This document shows positions 7,942 to 16,056 of a stretch of 16,855 nt of DNA, piece by piece (position 1 is the first letter of the stretch; every line of letters starts with the position of its first letter). Under the pieces are notes generated by a model that saw only the letters and a list, made by a program, of their open reading frames with translations, was not told the origin of the DNA and made no database searches. The translations under genes and the position numbers were made by a program. The DNA lies in NCBI GenBank assembly GCA_964534955.1, contig CAZHRR010000045.1:1-16855 (forward strand). Direction: 5' to 3'. This DNA comes from UBA2128 sp964534955. Lineage in GTDB: Bacteria > Fidelibacterota > Marinisomatia > Marinisomatales > UBA2128.

Positions 7942-8014
7942 GCCACCTTAGCTCAGCTGGTAGAGCAACTCATTCGTAATGAGTAGGTCCGCGGTTCGAA
8001 TCCGCGAGGTGGCT
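7942..8014 (+). tRNA. tRNA-Thr (anticodon CGU)
   Basis: A complete 73-base cloverleaf. The acceptor arm GCCACCT (7942-7948) pairs with AGGTGGC (8007-8013), with discriminator T at 8014. The D arm is GCTC...GAGC (7951-7966). The anticodon stem ACTCA/TGAGT encloses loop TTCGTAA, with anticodon CGT at 7975-7977 reading ACG (Thr). The T arm is CGCGG-TTCGAAT-CCGCG (7990-8006). CCA is not encoded; the bases after 8014 are CCCC, so CCA must be added post-transcriptionally. No integrated element or attachment-site duplication is seen next to it. Confidence 0.96.
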
Positions 8015-8070
8015 CCCCTGCACTTTACGATTTTCCAGGAATTCTTAGAATATTGCGAAGGTACCCGCTT

Positions 8071-9012
8071 TCAATCTAAGCGACGCAGACCCGCTTCCCG
8101 GGCTTGTTCATAAGTGTTTTGAAGTTCAAGTGATGAAACCGGTCTGTTGATTTCAGGATAGGAATTCTCATTCACATTGAATGCAGGACGGTACTGGGAC
8201 ATAATGTTAATAAATGTGTCCTTTGAAATGTCATCAGCAAGGAAGGAGAAAATCTCACGTGAATCAACAATCATGCCCGGCATGACCAGATGCCGTACCA
8301 GTACTCCCCGCACCGCCAGCCCTCTCTCATCAGTCCGAAGATCACCCACTTGCCGATGCATCTCCCTGATAGCTGCTTTCGCCGCTTCAGGATACTTTAC
8401 CGCCTTCAGATAGCGACGGGACAGTTCCCTGTCCCAGAACTTGAAGTCGGGCATGTAAATATCCACCAATCCCTCCATCAACTTCAGGCTCTTCAGTGAG
8501 TCGAAGGCACTGGTATTATAAACCAAAGGCACTTGCAGCCCACTTTCGACGGCCAGCGGCAATGCTTCCACGATCTGTGGAACAACATGCTCCGGGGTTA
8601 CGAAATTGATGTTATGACAACCCCGGTTCTGCAATTCTATCATCATATTGGCCAACTCCACGGGGCTCACCTTTTGTCCACCCGCTTTTTTTGCAGCCGG
8701 CTGACTGATATCATGATTCTGGCAGAAAACACACTTCAGATTGCAGTGATTGAAGAATATCGTCCCTGAACCGTTCCATCCACGGAGACAATTCTCCTCT
8801 CCAAAATGCGGGAAAAAACTGTTCACTACTGCATAACGTCCACTCTTACATACAGCCCATTCATCCTTTTGCCGGTTTACTCCACAGTCACGTGGGCAAA
8901 CAAAACACTGTTCCAGCATGTTTAGGGCTTGTCGTACCTTCTCATTAAGAATTCCTGATTTATGAGCTTCAAGATAGGCAGGCCACGATCGTTTGAGTCG
9001 GGTATGATTCAT
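8071..9012 (-). CDS. PflX-like radical SAM protein (COG1313 type)
   Basis: A protein of 313 residues from the ATG at 9012. The radical SAM iron-sulphur signature CxxxCxxC is at residues 90-97 (CNLKCVFC). It is preceded by the extra cysteine block CFVCPRDCGVNR (36-47) plus Cys55, a combination typical of the uncharacterised PflX group related to pyruvate formate-lyase activating enzymes. It would bind a 4Fe-4S cluster and S-adenosylmethionine and generate a radical on an unknown partner; no glycyl-radical enzyme gene is nearby. The open frame continues upstream to 9156, but those extra 48 residues overlap the methyltransferase gene and do not fit the family. MNHTRLKRSWPAYLEAH is the expected family start. 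No clear ribosome-binding site is visible. It lies 68 bases after the methyltransferase gene on the same strand, so the two may be co-transcribed. Family assignment is firm; substrate unknown. Confidence 0.85.
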   Translation of the reverse strand: MNHTRLKRSWPAYLEAHKSGILNEKVRQALNMLEQCFVCPRDCGVNRQKDEWAVCKSGRYAVVNSFFPHFGEENCLRGWNGSGTIFFNHCNLKCVFCQNHDISQPAAKKAGGQKVSPVELANMMIELQNRGCHNINFVTPEHVVPQIVEALPLAVESGLQVPLVYNTSAFDSLKSLKLMEGLVDIYMPDFKFWDRELSRRYLKAVKYPEAAKAAIREMHRQVGDLRTDERGLAVRGVLVRHLVMPGMIVDSREIFSFLADDISKDTFINIMSQYRPAFNVNENSYPEINRPVSSLELQNTYEQAREAGLRRLD

Positions 9013-9080
9013 GGCAGAAGATACATCTACAGTCCATGCAATGGAAGGATAGACGTTACTAAAGTTTATCCGTAGAGGAT

Positions 9081-9767
9081 TTACAGCTCGCCGTTCTTCT
9101 GAGTATATACGATAAGACTGTGGTTGAAAAAGTGTTCGATATTGCCATTTTCCCACAGCCCGTGGACATACTGGTATCCATTTGGTTTTAACCCAGCAGC
9201 TTCCAAAATAGAAGTAAGTCTGTTGTAACTGTATTTCAAACGATGAACATTTTCAAACTTCAGCCGGATCAGATTGTAGAAGTTCTCTGGAATGGCAGAG
9301 TCACCCCGGATACGCTCCTGCGGAACACAGATAATTAGCTTTCCATCCCCAGGCAGTAAAGTCTTTACCCGGTTTAGTAATGCTACGGGTTGGTTAACAT
9401 GCTCAAGAACATGAGATAAAAGAACGGTTTCGAACTTACCGCCATAAGTACGATAGAAGTTGGCATCTATATAGTGAAATTTGATATTATTGTATCTTGA
9501 TCTGCATTTATTTACAGACTTCCAGTTGATATCAGCACCATGAACTCGATGACTTCCGAAGCGAATAGCCAACTGTCTGGTAGTAAATCCTGAACTGCAG
9601 CCCATATCCAGGATCATGCAGCTATTTCTTTCCTTAGAAATCCAGTCACCTATGTGATTCAGCTCCCGATGCTTGAAATCCAGAAAGTGAGTACCCACTT
9701 GTGATTTAAACCTTACGAGGCGCTGATAAAACGGGCTATATACCTTTATGTGACTCTTGGGTACCAT
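9081..9767 (-). CDS. Class I SAM-dependent methyltransferase
   Basis: A 228-residue cytoplasmic protein. Motif I, LDMGCSSG (53-60), forms the SAM-binding loop. GADIN (77-81) carries the acidic residue that binds the ribose. The LSHVLEHV block (117-124) and the PGDGKLIICVP strand (139-149) are typical of the methyltransferase_11/UbiE-like group. The acceptor substrate cannot be predicted. The style resembles methyltransferases of lipid, quinone or cell-surface-sugar metabolism. It is followed on the same strand by the PflX-like gene. A TTGACA-containing promoter candidate lies ~95 bases upstream. The start ATG at 9767 has no strong ribosome-binding site. Confidence 0.8.
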   Translation of the reverse strand: MVPKSHIKVYSPFYQRLVRFKSQVGTHFLDFKHRELNHIGDWISKERNSCMILDMGCSSGFTTRQLAIRFGSHRVHGADINWKSVNKCRSRYNNIKFHYIDANFYRTYGGKFETVLLSHVLEHVNQPVALLNRVKTLLPGDGKLIICVPQERIRGDSAIPENFYNLIRLKFENVHRLKYSYNRLTSILEAAGLKPNGYQYVHGLWENGNIEHFFNHSLIVYTQKNGEL

Positions 9768-9838
9768 TGTGGAAAGTGGAGATATTTTGCCGGTAAAGGC
9801 TTTTGAACCCCTAGTTCCGCGAAAGTTACACCCTAAAT

Positions 9839-9867
9839 GTAAAAAAATGACTATTTTTCTTTGTCAA
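9839..9867 (-). promoter_or_regulatory. Possible promoter of the methyltransferase-PflX unit
   Basis: On the minus strand a perfect TTGACA (9862-9867) is followed after 17 bases by TTTTAC (9839-9844), which matches only three of six -10 positions. The spacing and direction suit the methyltransferase gene at 9767. It is weak and could be chance in AT-rich sequence. Confidence 0.25.
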
Positions 9868-9883
9868 GATTTATCCTGATTGT

Positions 9884-9999
9884 TAGAGTGTCCCATCTAC
9901 ATTCCTGTCGTCATTACGATGGATAAATAACTGGTGAGTGGTAGAGTAGTCCATCTACATTCCTGCCGTCATTACGATGGATAAATAACTGGTGAATGG
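9884..9999. repeat. Two tandem copies of a 58-bp repeat
   Basis: Copy one is 9884-9941 and copy two 9942-9999. They match at 53 of 58 positions by eye, with differences clustered near the start (TAGAGTGTC versus TAGAGTAGT). Each copy contains an inverted pair CCATC...GATGG (9893-9897 with 9918-9922 in copy one), extended to TCCATC/GATGGA in copy two, so each could fold into a stem of 5-6 base pairs with a ~20-base loop. No third copy is seen. It is likely a small duplicated repetitive extragenic element; its function is unknown. Confidence 0.85.
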
Positions 10000-10057
10000 T
10001 ACTGTCAACATTAACTCTATATAGTGTCCACAAGGCACAATCCCCGGATATCAATTA

Positions 10058-10510
10058 CTAATATTCTTTCCCCTCGATCTTTGCATCGATTAACTCCCGA
10101 TGAGTTAGGCCCAACACATTTGCCAGTTTGTGCATCAGGTAATCTTCATGCATATTCAGATGTCCATCGGCATATACTACTTTCCACAGCAGTTTCAGGA
10201 TTTCCTTTATCTCATTCCTGCTGCAGTTATCACGTATCTGCCGACTGAACTGCCAAAGATCAATGGCCTCTTTCCGCTCCTCTTCAGCTAAAGCAACAAG
10301 CTCATCCATTTCCTCTTCCCGAATGCCGAACTCCTCCTTCATGACATCCATAATCCGTGCTAACTCCTCATCAGAAAACTCACCATCGGAATGAGCCATC
10401 TCCATCATGAGTGCACAAACTGCTTTAGGGACTACATCTTTTTGTCCTGATGCAGAATCAGTATCCACCGGAGACCGCTGCGTGAAGTATGTCTTTATTC
10501 GTCCAATCAT
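10058..10510 (-). CDS. TerB-like protein
   Basis: A 150-residue cytoplasmic helical protein of the TerB/COG4103 type from the ATG at 10510. Two acidic repeats mark the family: MAHSDGEFSDEE near residue 38 and VYADGHLNMHED near 115. Their Asp and Glu residues are thought to bind metal in TerB. The role is unclear; the family is named after tellurite resistance, but stand-alone copies such as this are not evidence for it, and no other ter genes are nearby. The open frame extends upstream to 10600 but would overlap the FKBP gene. MIGRIKTYF is the sensible start, seven bases after the FKBP stop. The absence of a clear ribosome-binding site suggests translational coupling. The two genes form an operon. 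Confidence 0.8.
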   Translation of the reverse strand: MIGRIKTYFTQRSPVDTDSASGQKDVVPKAVCALMMEMAHSDGEFSDEELARIMDVMKEEFGIREEEMDELVALAEEERKEAIDLWQFSRQIRDNCSRNEIKEILKLLWKVVYADGHLNMHEDYLMHKLANVLGLTHRELIDAKIEGKEY

Positions 10511-10517
10511 GAAAAGA

Positions 10518-10952
10518 TTATTCGCTGATTTCGAGGAGTTCCACTTCGAAGATAAGGTGAGCGTTGGGAGGTATAACATTTCCTGCACCCCTGCTGCCAT
10601 ACCCTAATTCCGGCGGTATGAACAGCATTCGCTTACCGCCCACTTTCATGGACATGACTCCTTCATCCCACCCCTTGATAACTTGTCCAACACCAATCTT
10701 GAATGTAAAAGCCTGACCTCTATCAACTGAACTGTCAAACTTGGTTCCATCCGGCAGCCAGCCTGTGTAATGAACGACCACATTCTGACCCTTTTCAGGC
10801 GATGAACCTTCACCATATTCCATATCCAGATAACGCAGTCCGCTGGGGGTTGTTACCTCACCCGTATCCACAGTATCTGGGGAATCATCTTGAAGTACAG
10901 CTCCCAAAGCCACACTTGTCATAAGCATAATAAACAAACTGTGAAATATCAT
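10518..10952 (-). CDS. Exported FKBP-type peptidyl-prolyl cis-trans isomerase
   Basis: A 144-residue protein from the ATG at 10952. It begins with a signal peptide (about 1-18, MIFHSLFIMLMTSVALGA), then an acidic Asp-rich spacer, then one FKBP domain (~35-144). Signature positions are VVHYTGWLPDGTKFDSS (59-75), VIKGWDEGV (91-99), PPELGYGS (113-120) and AHLIFEVELLEI at the end. These hold the aromatic pocket residues and the Asp expected for an active isomerase. It should assist folding in the periplasm. It could be a lipoprotein in relatives, but there is no lipobox Cys here. The start is set by an AAAGGAG ribosome-binding site (10960-10966). The frame upstream of it lies within the promoter region. 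Confidence 0.92.
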   Translation of the reverse strand: MIFHSLFIMLMTSVALGAVLQDDSPDTVDTGEVTTPSGLRYLDMEYGEGSSPEKGQNVVVHYTGWLPDGTKFDSSVDRGQAFTFKIGVGQVIKGWDEGVMSMKVGGKRMLFIPPELGYGSRGAGNVIPPNAHLIFEVELLEISE

Positions 10953-10977
10953 ATTTACTCTCCTTTCAAGTGAGCGG

Positions 10978-11006
10978 AGTGTAAGACGGCTTGAGCATAA
11001 TTGCAA
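10978..11006 (-). promoter_or_regulatory. Candidate sigma-70-type promoter of the FKBP-TerB unit
   Basis: On the minus strand TTGCAA (11001-11006) is followed after exactly 17 bases by TACACT (10978-10983). Each hexamer matches four of six consensus bases. Transcription would start near 10971, leaving a short leader that contains the ribosome-binding site at 10960-10966. Position and spacing are right, but it is predicted from sequence only. Confidence 0.4.
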
Positions 11007-11065
11007 TTTCAATTCCCATCTCATTTGTTTGACTTTCTACGGCGACTGGTCTAAGTTTGTATGAG

Positions 11066-12373
11066 ATGACAACGAACTCTACTTTGCCACCACTCGCTGA
11101 AAGAATCCGCCCTGGATTGATAGCTGATTTCATCGGGCAGCCCCATCTTGCTGGAGACGGCACTCTTCTCAAGACAGCAATCCAAGACAATGCTCTCTTC
11201 AGCATGATACTGTGGGGTCCGCCGGGAACCGGAAAAACTACACTGGCCAAGATCATCGCCCGGGAGACAGGTTCTGATTTCTACGAGCTTTCGGCGGTCT
11301 CTTCCGGAGTGAAGAATGTGCGGAATGTCCTCGAGATCGGCAAGACTAACCGCCAGATGAATCGACAGACACTCCTTTTCATTGACGAGATCCATCGATT
11401 CAACAAGGCGCAGCAGGATGCTCTACTCCACGCCGTTGAGCAGGGTGTAATCCTTTTCATCGGCGCTACAACCGAGAACCCATCATTTGAGGTCATCTCA
11501 CCACTGCTCTCCCGCTGCCGGGTACTGAAATTATATCCACTTTCTGAAGAAGAGCTCGACACAATCCTGACCAGGGCTCTATCAACAGATGTTCAATTGG
11601 CATTGAAGAACATTCACTTTGCCAAAGACGTAAGAGAGGAGTTGATCAGATCAGCAGGAGGAGATGCCCGAAAGATGCTGAACACGCTGGAGGCAGCTCT
11701 GGCTCTGGTGAAAGATGAGCACGGAAAAATTACTATCATCGTAGAGGCTTTACAGGAAGCTCTTCAGTCCAAATCGAACCTGTATGACAAAGCCGGTGAT
11801 TATCACTATGACACTATTTCGGCCTTCATCAAGTCCGTCCGCGGGAGTGACCCCGATGCCGCCATCTACTGGTTGGCGACCATGCTGGAAGGGGGAGAAA
11901 AGCCGGAGTTCATCGCTCGACGGCTCATTATCCTCGCATCCGAAGATATCGGAAATGCCGACCCTCAGGCTCTGCCGCTGGCTACCGCAGGATTTAACGC
12001 CGTCCACGCCATCGGGATGCCGGAAGCATCGCTGGTTCTCGCCCAAGTGACAACCTATCTTGCCGCAGCTGCAAAATCAAACGCCAGTACACTGGCCATT
12101 GCGAGAGCGTCACGGAAAATACGCGAAGGAGGAACCTCCCCGGTACCTTTGCATTTACGCAATGCACCTACACCACTTATGAAATCTTTCGACTACGGCA
12201 AGGACTACGACTACCCCCACAACCATCCCGGGCACTTCATTAAAACCAACTACTTCCCGGAAAAGATGGATGCTGAAGCTTTCTACCGACCTTCTACCCA
12301 AGGATATGAAGAATACATGCGCAAACGACTGAAGCATCTCTGGAAAGATCGCTACCCGGACGACGATTCGTGA
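11066..12373 (+). CDS. rarA: Replication-associated recombination protein A (RarA/MgsA family AAA+ ATPase)
   Basis: A 435-residue AAA+ ATPase that acts at stalled replication forks and is related to clamp loaders. Walker A GPPGTGKT is at residues 51-58, Walker B LLFIDEIH at 103-110, sensor 1 GATTEN at 133-138, and the SR arginine-finger pair in LLSRCRV near 149. The C-terminal half contains the YDTISAFIKSVRGSDPDAA and HPGHFIKTNYFPE segments characteristic of RarA. The length is normal for the family. An upstream TTG at 11057 would add three residues; the ATG at 11066 is preferred, though neither has a strong ribosome-binding site. It is divergent from the FKBP gene. Its TGA overlaps the GTG start of the LptD gene by four bases, so both are likely co-transcribed. 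Confidence 0.95.
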   Translation: MTTNSTLPPLAERIRPGLIADFIGQPHLAGDGTLLKTAIQDNALFSMILWGPPGTGKTTLAKIIARETGSDFYELSAVSSGVKNVRNVLEIGKTNRQMNRQTLLFIDEIHRFNKAQQDALLHAVEQGVILFIGATTENPSFEVISPLLSRCRVLKLYPLSEEELDTILTRALSTDVQLALKNIHFAKDVREELIRSAGGDARKMLNTLEAALALVKDEHGKITIIVEALQEALQSKSNLYDKAGDYHYDTISAFIKSVRGSDPDAAIYWLATMLEGGEKPEFIARRLIILASEDIGNADPQALPLATAGFNAVHAIGMPEASLVLAQVTTYLAAAAKSNASTLAIARASRKIREGGTSPVPLHLRNAPTPLMKSFDYGKDYDYPHNHPGHFIKTNYFPEKMDAEAFYRPSTQGYEEYMRKRLKHLWKDRYPDDDS

Positions 12374-15300
12374 AACAAACCTTTCTTTGTTTTTCTCTTC
12401 TGTTAACGGTCGCTACCTCCCAGGAACGTCTCCGGCTGGTCCACGCTGATGAATTGGAGAGTGTTACAGACAAGGATGGTAATGCAACCCAGTTCCTTCG
12501 TGGGAATGTGAAATTCCGGAAGGGTGAAGCTATACTCACTTCCGACAGAGCCTACTTCCGCCAAGCTGTCAACAGTGCCACATTTGTTCAGGATGTCCGC
12601 ATGGTAAAGGGAGAACAGATTTTGACTACTGACTCGCTGCACATGGATACGGAACTGGACATTCTCACCGGATACGACAAGAATGAATTTTATGATCCCG
12701 ATTACCAGTTAACAGGAGATACCCTGGAATATCACATGGAGATTGACAGCGGCGCTGCAAATGGCTCAGTCAGGTTTGTTCAGCAGAAACAGACCATCAC
12801 CGCCCAGCGCATTACATATCGCAAGAAGGAAGAACAGGACGCTGCCAGCTACACGGCTTTGGGTAATGTGGTAATCGATGAGGAAGACCGCAAAGCGACA
12901 TGCGGCCGAAGTGTGTACGACGCCGTTGCTGAAACCTCAATCCTTTTTGAGGAACCTGTTATCACTCAGGAGGACAGAATAATTTCCGGCACGGAAATTT
13001 TCCTAACCTACGACGAAGAAATACTTAAACACCTCTCCATCCCGGATAAAGCACATATTGTCTATCCCAGCCGGGGCAAAGTGAAATCACCGGCAGATAC
13101 AACCGGCTCCGAGGAAGAGTACACTCCGGTAGAGTTTGAGGACGACATGACCGGAAAGCGACTGGAGGCGTTTATGGTGGACGGCAAGCTCGACTCCGTC
13201 CGGCTTGAAGGGATGGCAACTACGCTTTACCATTTGTTTGAGGACTCAGTTTATCAGGGCAAAAACATCGCTTCCGGCGATACCATTACACTGGAGTTCA
13301 CTGGCGATTCTGCCGGCAATGCTGAACTGCAAACCATCAAGGTGGCTGGAGGCGCCCGGGGAGAATATCATCCTGATGAAGCCTCACAGAATATCACTGA
13401 TCCCATCGCTTACCGGGCCGACACGCTGGATTATCTCATTCCTGAAGAATTGACTACCTTGAGGAAAGAGGCACACATTGATTATCAGGACCTGCAACTG
13501 GAATCGGGATTTGTGGCTGTCTCGTGGGATGAGAATCTGATGCACGCCCTCCCTTCCTTCAACATAGAAAATGACTCTATCACAACTCCTGACAATTTCC
13601 CAGTTCTCAAGCAGAAAGGGCGAAATCCCATGACCGGCGAATCCCTAACCTACAACCTCTCTACTGGCAGAGGTCGAGTGAAGCACGGGAAGACTCAGCT
13701 TGATGACGGCTACTATCGGGGATCAGAGATTCGCAACCGGGAGGAAGACACTTACTACGTCACTCACAGCGCTTACACCACATGCGACCTGGACCCGAGT
13801 CCGCACTTCCACTTCCAGAGCCAAAAGATGAAGATGATATCTGAGGATAAAATAATCGTCAGACCCATCGTCTTATACCTGGGCGGTGTACCTATGTTCG
13901 GGCTTCCGTTCGGTGTCTTCCCCGATCAGGGCGGCAGGCGCCACTCAGGCTGGATAATGCCGTCATACGGGCAAAACGCTACGCAGGGCCGATACCTGAA
14001 AAAACTCGGTTACTTCTGGGCCGTGAATGAGTTCGTCAACAGTCGCCTTCTATTCGACTTTTATGATGAGAAGGGAATACTCCTGCAGAGCCGCAACAGC
14101 TACTTCGTCCGGTACGGATTTAACGGGAGCTTCAATTTCCGCTATAACCGGCAGATCGCTTCCAAGGATATTGTAGACCTCTTCGACAGCCCGGGTTCAG
14201 TAGGGTGGTCTCTGAACTGGAATCACCGTCAGCAGATGAGGCACAATCAGTCGTTCAACGTCAACGCCAGCTATTACAGCGACAACACGTTCAACCGCCA
14301 ACTGGGCGTGGACAGGAGTACCCGGCTGAAGCAGACCGCTAATTCCAGTGCCAACTACTCCAAGCGGTGGCCGAAGCTGGGATTGAGTCTCTCTGCCAGC
14401 GTTTCGGAAAACCGCAACCTTATGGCGGAGGCAAAGACCCATATGTCAGCAGGAATTGACTCTATCTACTATGAAGCACCCGTCAGGGAAGGCCAACGGA
14501 TCAATGAAACCAACGCCGTACTGCCGTCGCTCTCCTTCCGGAAGGGACAGTCTCAGCTATTCGGCGGAAGCGGGAAAGGGAGCAGCATCTACTGGACCTA
14601 TAACAGCACTCTGAAGAATAAGCAGACCGGTTTTTATGAATCGGAATATGATACGACTTACGTGGACTCTGTGGGCGAGGATTCCCTGGGTAATACGATC
14701 TACGACACAAGCGATACTTTTTTCTGGCAAGATCTCGACCATGAGCAAGACAACAGCTGGACACACAATATGTCTCTCTCCGGTTCCTTTCGGATCTTCA
14801 AACATATCGCTGTCCAGCCCAGTTTGAGCTTTCGCGAACAGTGGATCACCCGCTATTTTAATGCCGAAGCAGCAGATACTCTCGGCAACTTCCCGGACAA
14901 GTATGAAGTAGAAGGCTTCAAGGCCCGTCACACCGGTTCCCTGTCCTTGAGCGCCAATACCAAGCTTTACGGACTCTTCCCGGTGAACATTGGTCCCCTT
15001 CTGGCACTGCGACATACGATGACGCCATCTATCGGTTTCAGCTATACGCCGGACTATTCAAAGCCAATCTTCGGTTATGATCCGGGATATTTCAAGACAC
15101 TCACCGACAGCATTGGCGGCGAACACCTCTTCGACCGGTTCAGCGGCACCATGATTGGCGCCACTTCTACCAGCGAGGCGAAGAAACTCAATTTCTCCTT
15201 GAAGAACGTCCTTCAGGCAAAAGTGATTCGCGGCGGTGAGGAGAAAAAGATCAACAACCTCCTCACCTGGAATATGAGCAGCAACTACAACTTCACGTCA

Positions 15301-15978
15301 GAACAGTTTAAGCTTGCCAATCTCCGGTCGTCTATCCGGGCTAAGCTGGCGGGAAAGCTGAACCTGGACTTCTCCATTACGCACGATTTCTACAATGTCC
15401 ACCGTGAGGACGATAAGCTGGTCCGTGTGGACGAGTTGCGGATGAATCAGTGGGGTATGCCGTCACCACGCCTGATCAACATGAGCGCTTCCACCGGTTT
15501 TCGATTCTCCGGAAAGCGGTGGGCAGGCAGGGAGGAAGTCACCGAAATGGACACCACCACTGCTGACACTGCAGAAATTGATCTGAGCAAAGCAGAGGAA
15601 AAACCGCTATCAAGAACCAACAGGAAGCCCATCTCCGGTGGTAAGCTGTGGGACGCTACCCTCAGCCTCCGCTACTCCGCCAACCGGTTTGATCCCAACG
15701 ACCCGCAAGACCAGTTCTGGGGCAATTTGGGCCTGCGTCTGCAGATTACCAAGTTCTGGCGCATCCGGTACTCGGCCCGGTTCGATCTCCTAGATCGATC
15801 TCTGGTGAGCCACGACTTTAACATCTACCGTGATCTCCACTGCTGGGAGCTGTCGTTCCACTGGACTCCCGGCGGGCTCGGGCAGGGGTTCTACCTGAAA
15901 GTCAATGTGAAGTCGCCTACTCTGGACGATCTCAAAGTCGAATCCAGAGGCGGGCGGTGGAATCTGCCGTACTTCTAA
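12370..15978 (+). CDS. lptD: LptD-like LPS-assembly outer membrane protein
   Basis: A 1202-residue protein starting at GTG 12370 in a GTGA overlap with rarA. A signal peptide spans about 1-17 (ending VATS). Residues ~20-240 are an OstA/LptA-type beta-jellyroll, seen in repeated phrases such as QFLRGNVKFRKGEAILTSDR and YTALGNVVI. A second jellyroll-like stretch continues to ~450. The LptD barrel core starts around 470 with CDLDPSPHFHF, then VLYLGGVPMFGLPFGVFP (501-518) and GGRRHSGWIMPSYG (521-534), followed by many alternating aromatic beta-strands. The end, HCWELSFHWTPGG near 1157 to the final Phe, suits an outer-membrane barrel. It would place lipopolysaccharide in the outer leaflet with other Lpt proteins, not encoded here. 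The mature protein has three Cys (178, 472, 1158), unlike the four that form two disulfides in E. coli LptD. The protein is longer than E. coli LptD (784 residues), mainly in the periplasmic part. Confidence 0.88.
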   Translation: MKQTFLCFSLLLTVATSQERLRLVHADELESVTDKDGNATQFLRGNVKFRKGEAILTSDRAYFRQAVNSATFVQDVRMVKGEQILTTDSLHMDTELDILTGYDKNEFYDPDYQLTGDTLEYHMEIDSGAANGSVRFVQQKQTITAQRITYRKKEEQDAASYTALGNVVIDEEDRKATCGRSVYDAVAETSILFEEPVITQEDRIISGTEIFLTYDEEILKHLSIPDKAHIVYPSRGKVKSPADTTGSEEEYTPVEFEDDMTGKRLEAFMVDGKLDSVRLEGMATTLYHLFEDSVYQGKNIASGDTITLEFTGDSAGNAELQTIKVAGGARGEYHPDEASQNITDPIAYRADTLDYLIPEELTTLRKEAHIDYQDLQLESGFVAVSWDENLMHALPSFNIENDSITTPDNFPVLKQKGRNPMTGESLTYNLSTGRGRVKHGKTQLDDGYYRGSEIRNREEDTYYVTHSAYTTCDLDPSPHFHFQSQKMKMISEDKIIVRPIVLYLGGVPMFGLPFGVFPDQGGRRHSGWIMPSYGQNATQGRYLKKLGYFWAVNEFVNSRLLFDFYDEKGILLQSRNSYFVRYGFNGSFNFRYNRQIASKDIVDLFDSPGSVGWSLNWNHRQQMRHNQSFNVNASYYSDNTFNRQLGVDRSTRLKQTANSSANYSKRWPKLGLSLSASVSENRNLMAEAKTHMSAGIDSIYYEAPVREGQRINETNAVLPSLSFRKGQSQLFGGSGKGSSIYWTYNSTLKNKQTGFYESEYDTTYVDSVGEDSLGNTIYDTSDTFFWQDLDHEQDNSWTHNMSLSGSFRIFKHIAVQPSLSFREQWITRYFNAEAADTLGNFPDKYEVEGFKARHTGSLSLSANTKLYGLFPVNIGPLLALRHTMTPSIGFSYTPDYSKPIFGYDPGYFKTLTDSIGGEHLFDRFSGTMIGATSTSEAKKLNFSLKNVLQAKVIRGGEEKKINNLLTWNMSSNYNFTSEQFKLANLRSSIRAKLAGKLNLDFSITHDFYNVHREDDKLVRVDELRMNQWGMPSPRLINMSASTGFRFSGKRWAGREEVTEMDTTTADTAEIDLSKAEEKPLSRTNRKPISGGKLWDATLSLRYSANRFDPNDPQDQFWGNLGLRLQITKFWRIRYSARFDLLDRSLVSHDFNIYRDLHCWELSFHWTPGGLGQGFYLKVNVKSPTLDDLKVESRGGRWNLPYF

Positions 15979-16056
15979 GCTACGGGTTCCCTACTTATTG
16001 GTAACAGGTCTGAAGATGTAATTGTTTAAACTGTACTGTCTCTTTCAGTGAAGTTT

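Larger units (their letters stand above)
9768..10057. other. Intergenic region with tandem repeats
   Basis: About 290 bases without a gene lie between the methyltransferase start and the TerB-like gene end. Its left part holds a weak promoter candidate, its middle (9884-9999) two tandem 58-bp repeats, and its right part nothing recognisable. No terminator hairpin with a T-run is seen after the TerB-like gene. Confidence 0.6.

Noticed and set aside
7942..8014. tRNA-Thr as an integration site for a mobile island
   Set aside because: No duplicated tRNA 3' end, integrase or phage gene is visible on either side.
9884..9999. CRISPR array
   Set aside because: Only two directly adjoining 58-bp units occur, without spacers, and there are no cas genes.
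10058..10510. Tellurite-resistance locus
   Set aside because: Only a single TerB-like domain protein is present, with no other ter genes; stand-alone TerB-like proteins are common and not tied to tellurite.
14557..15015. 152-residue open frame antisense to lptD
   Set aside because: It is a shadow of the beta-barrel coding region, with no recognisable features.
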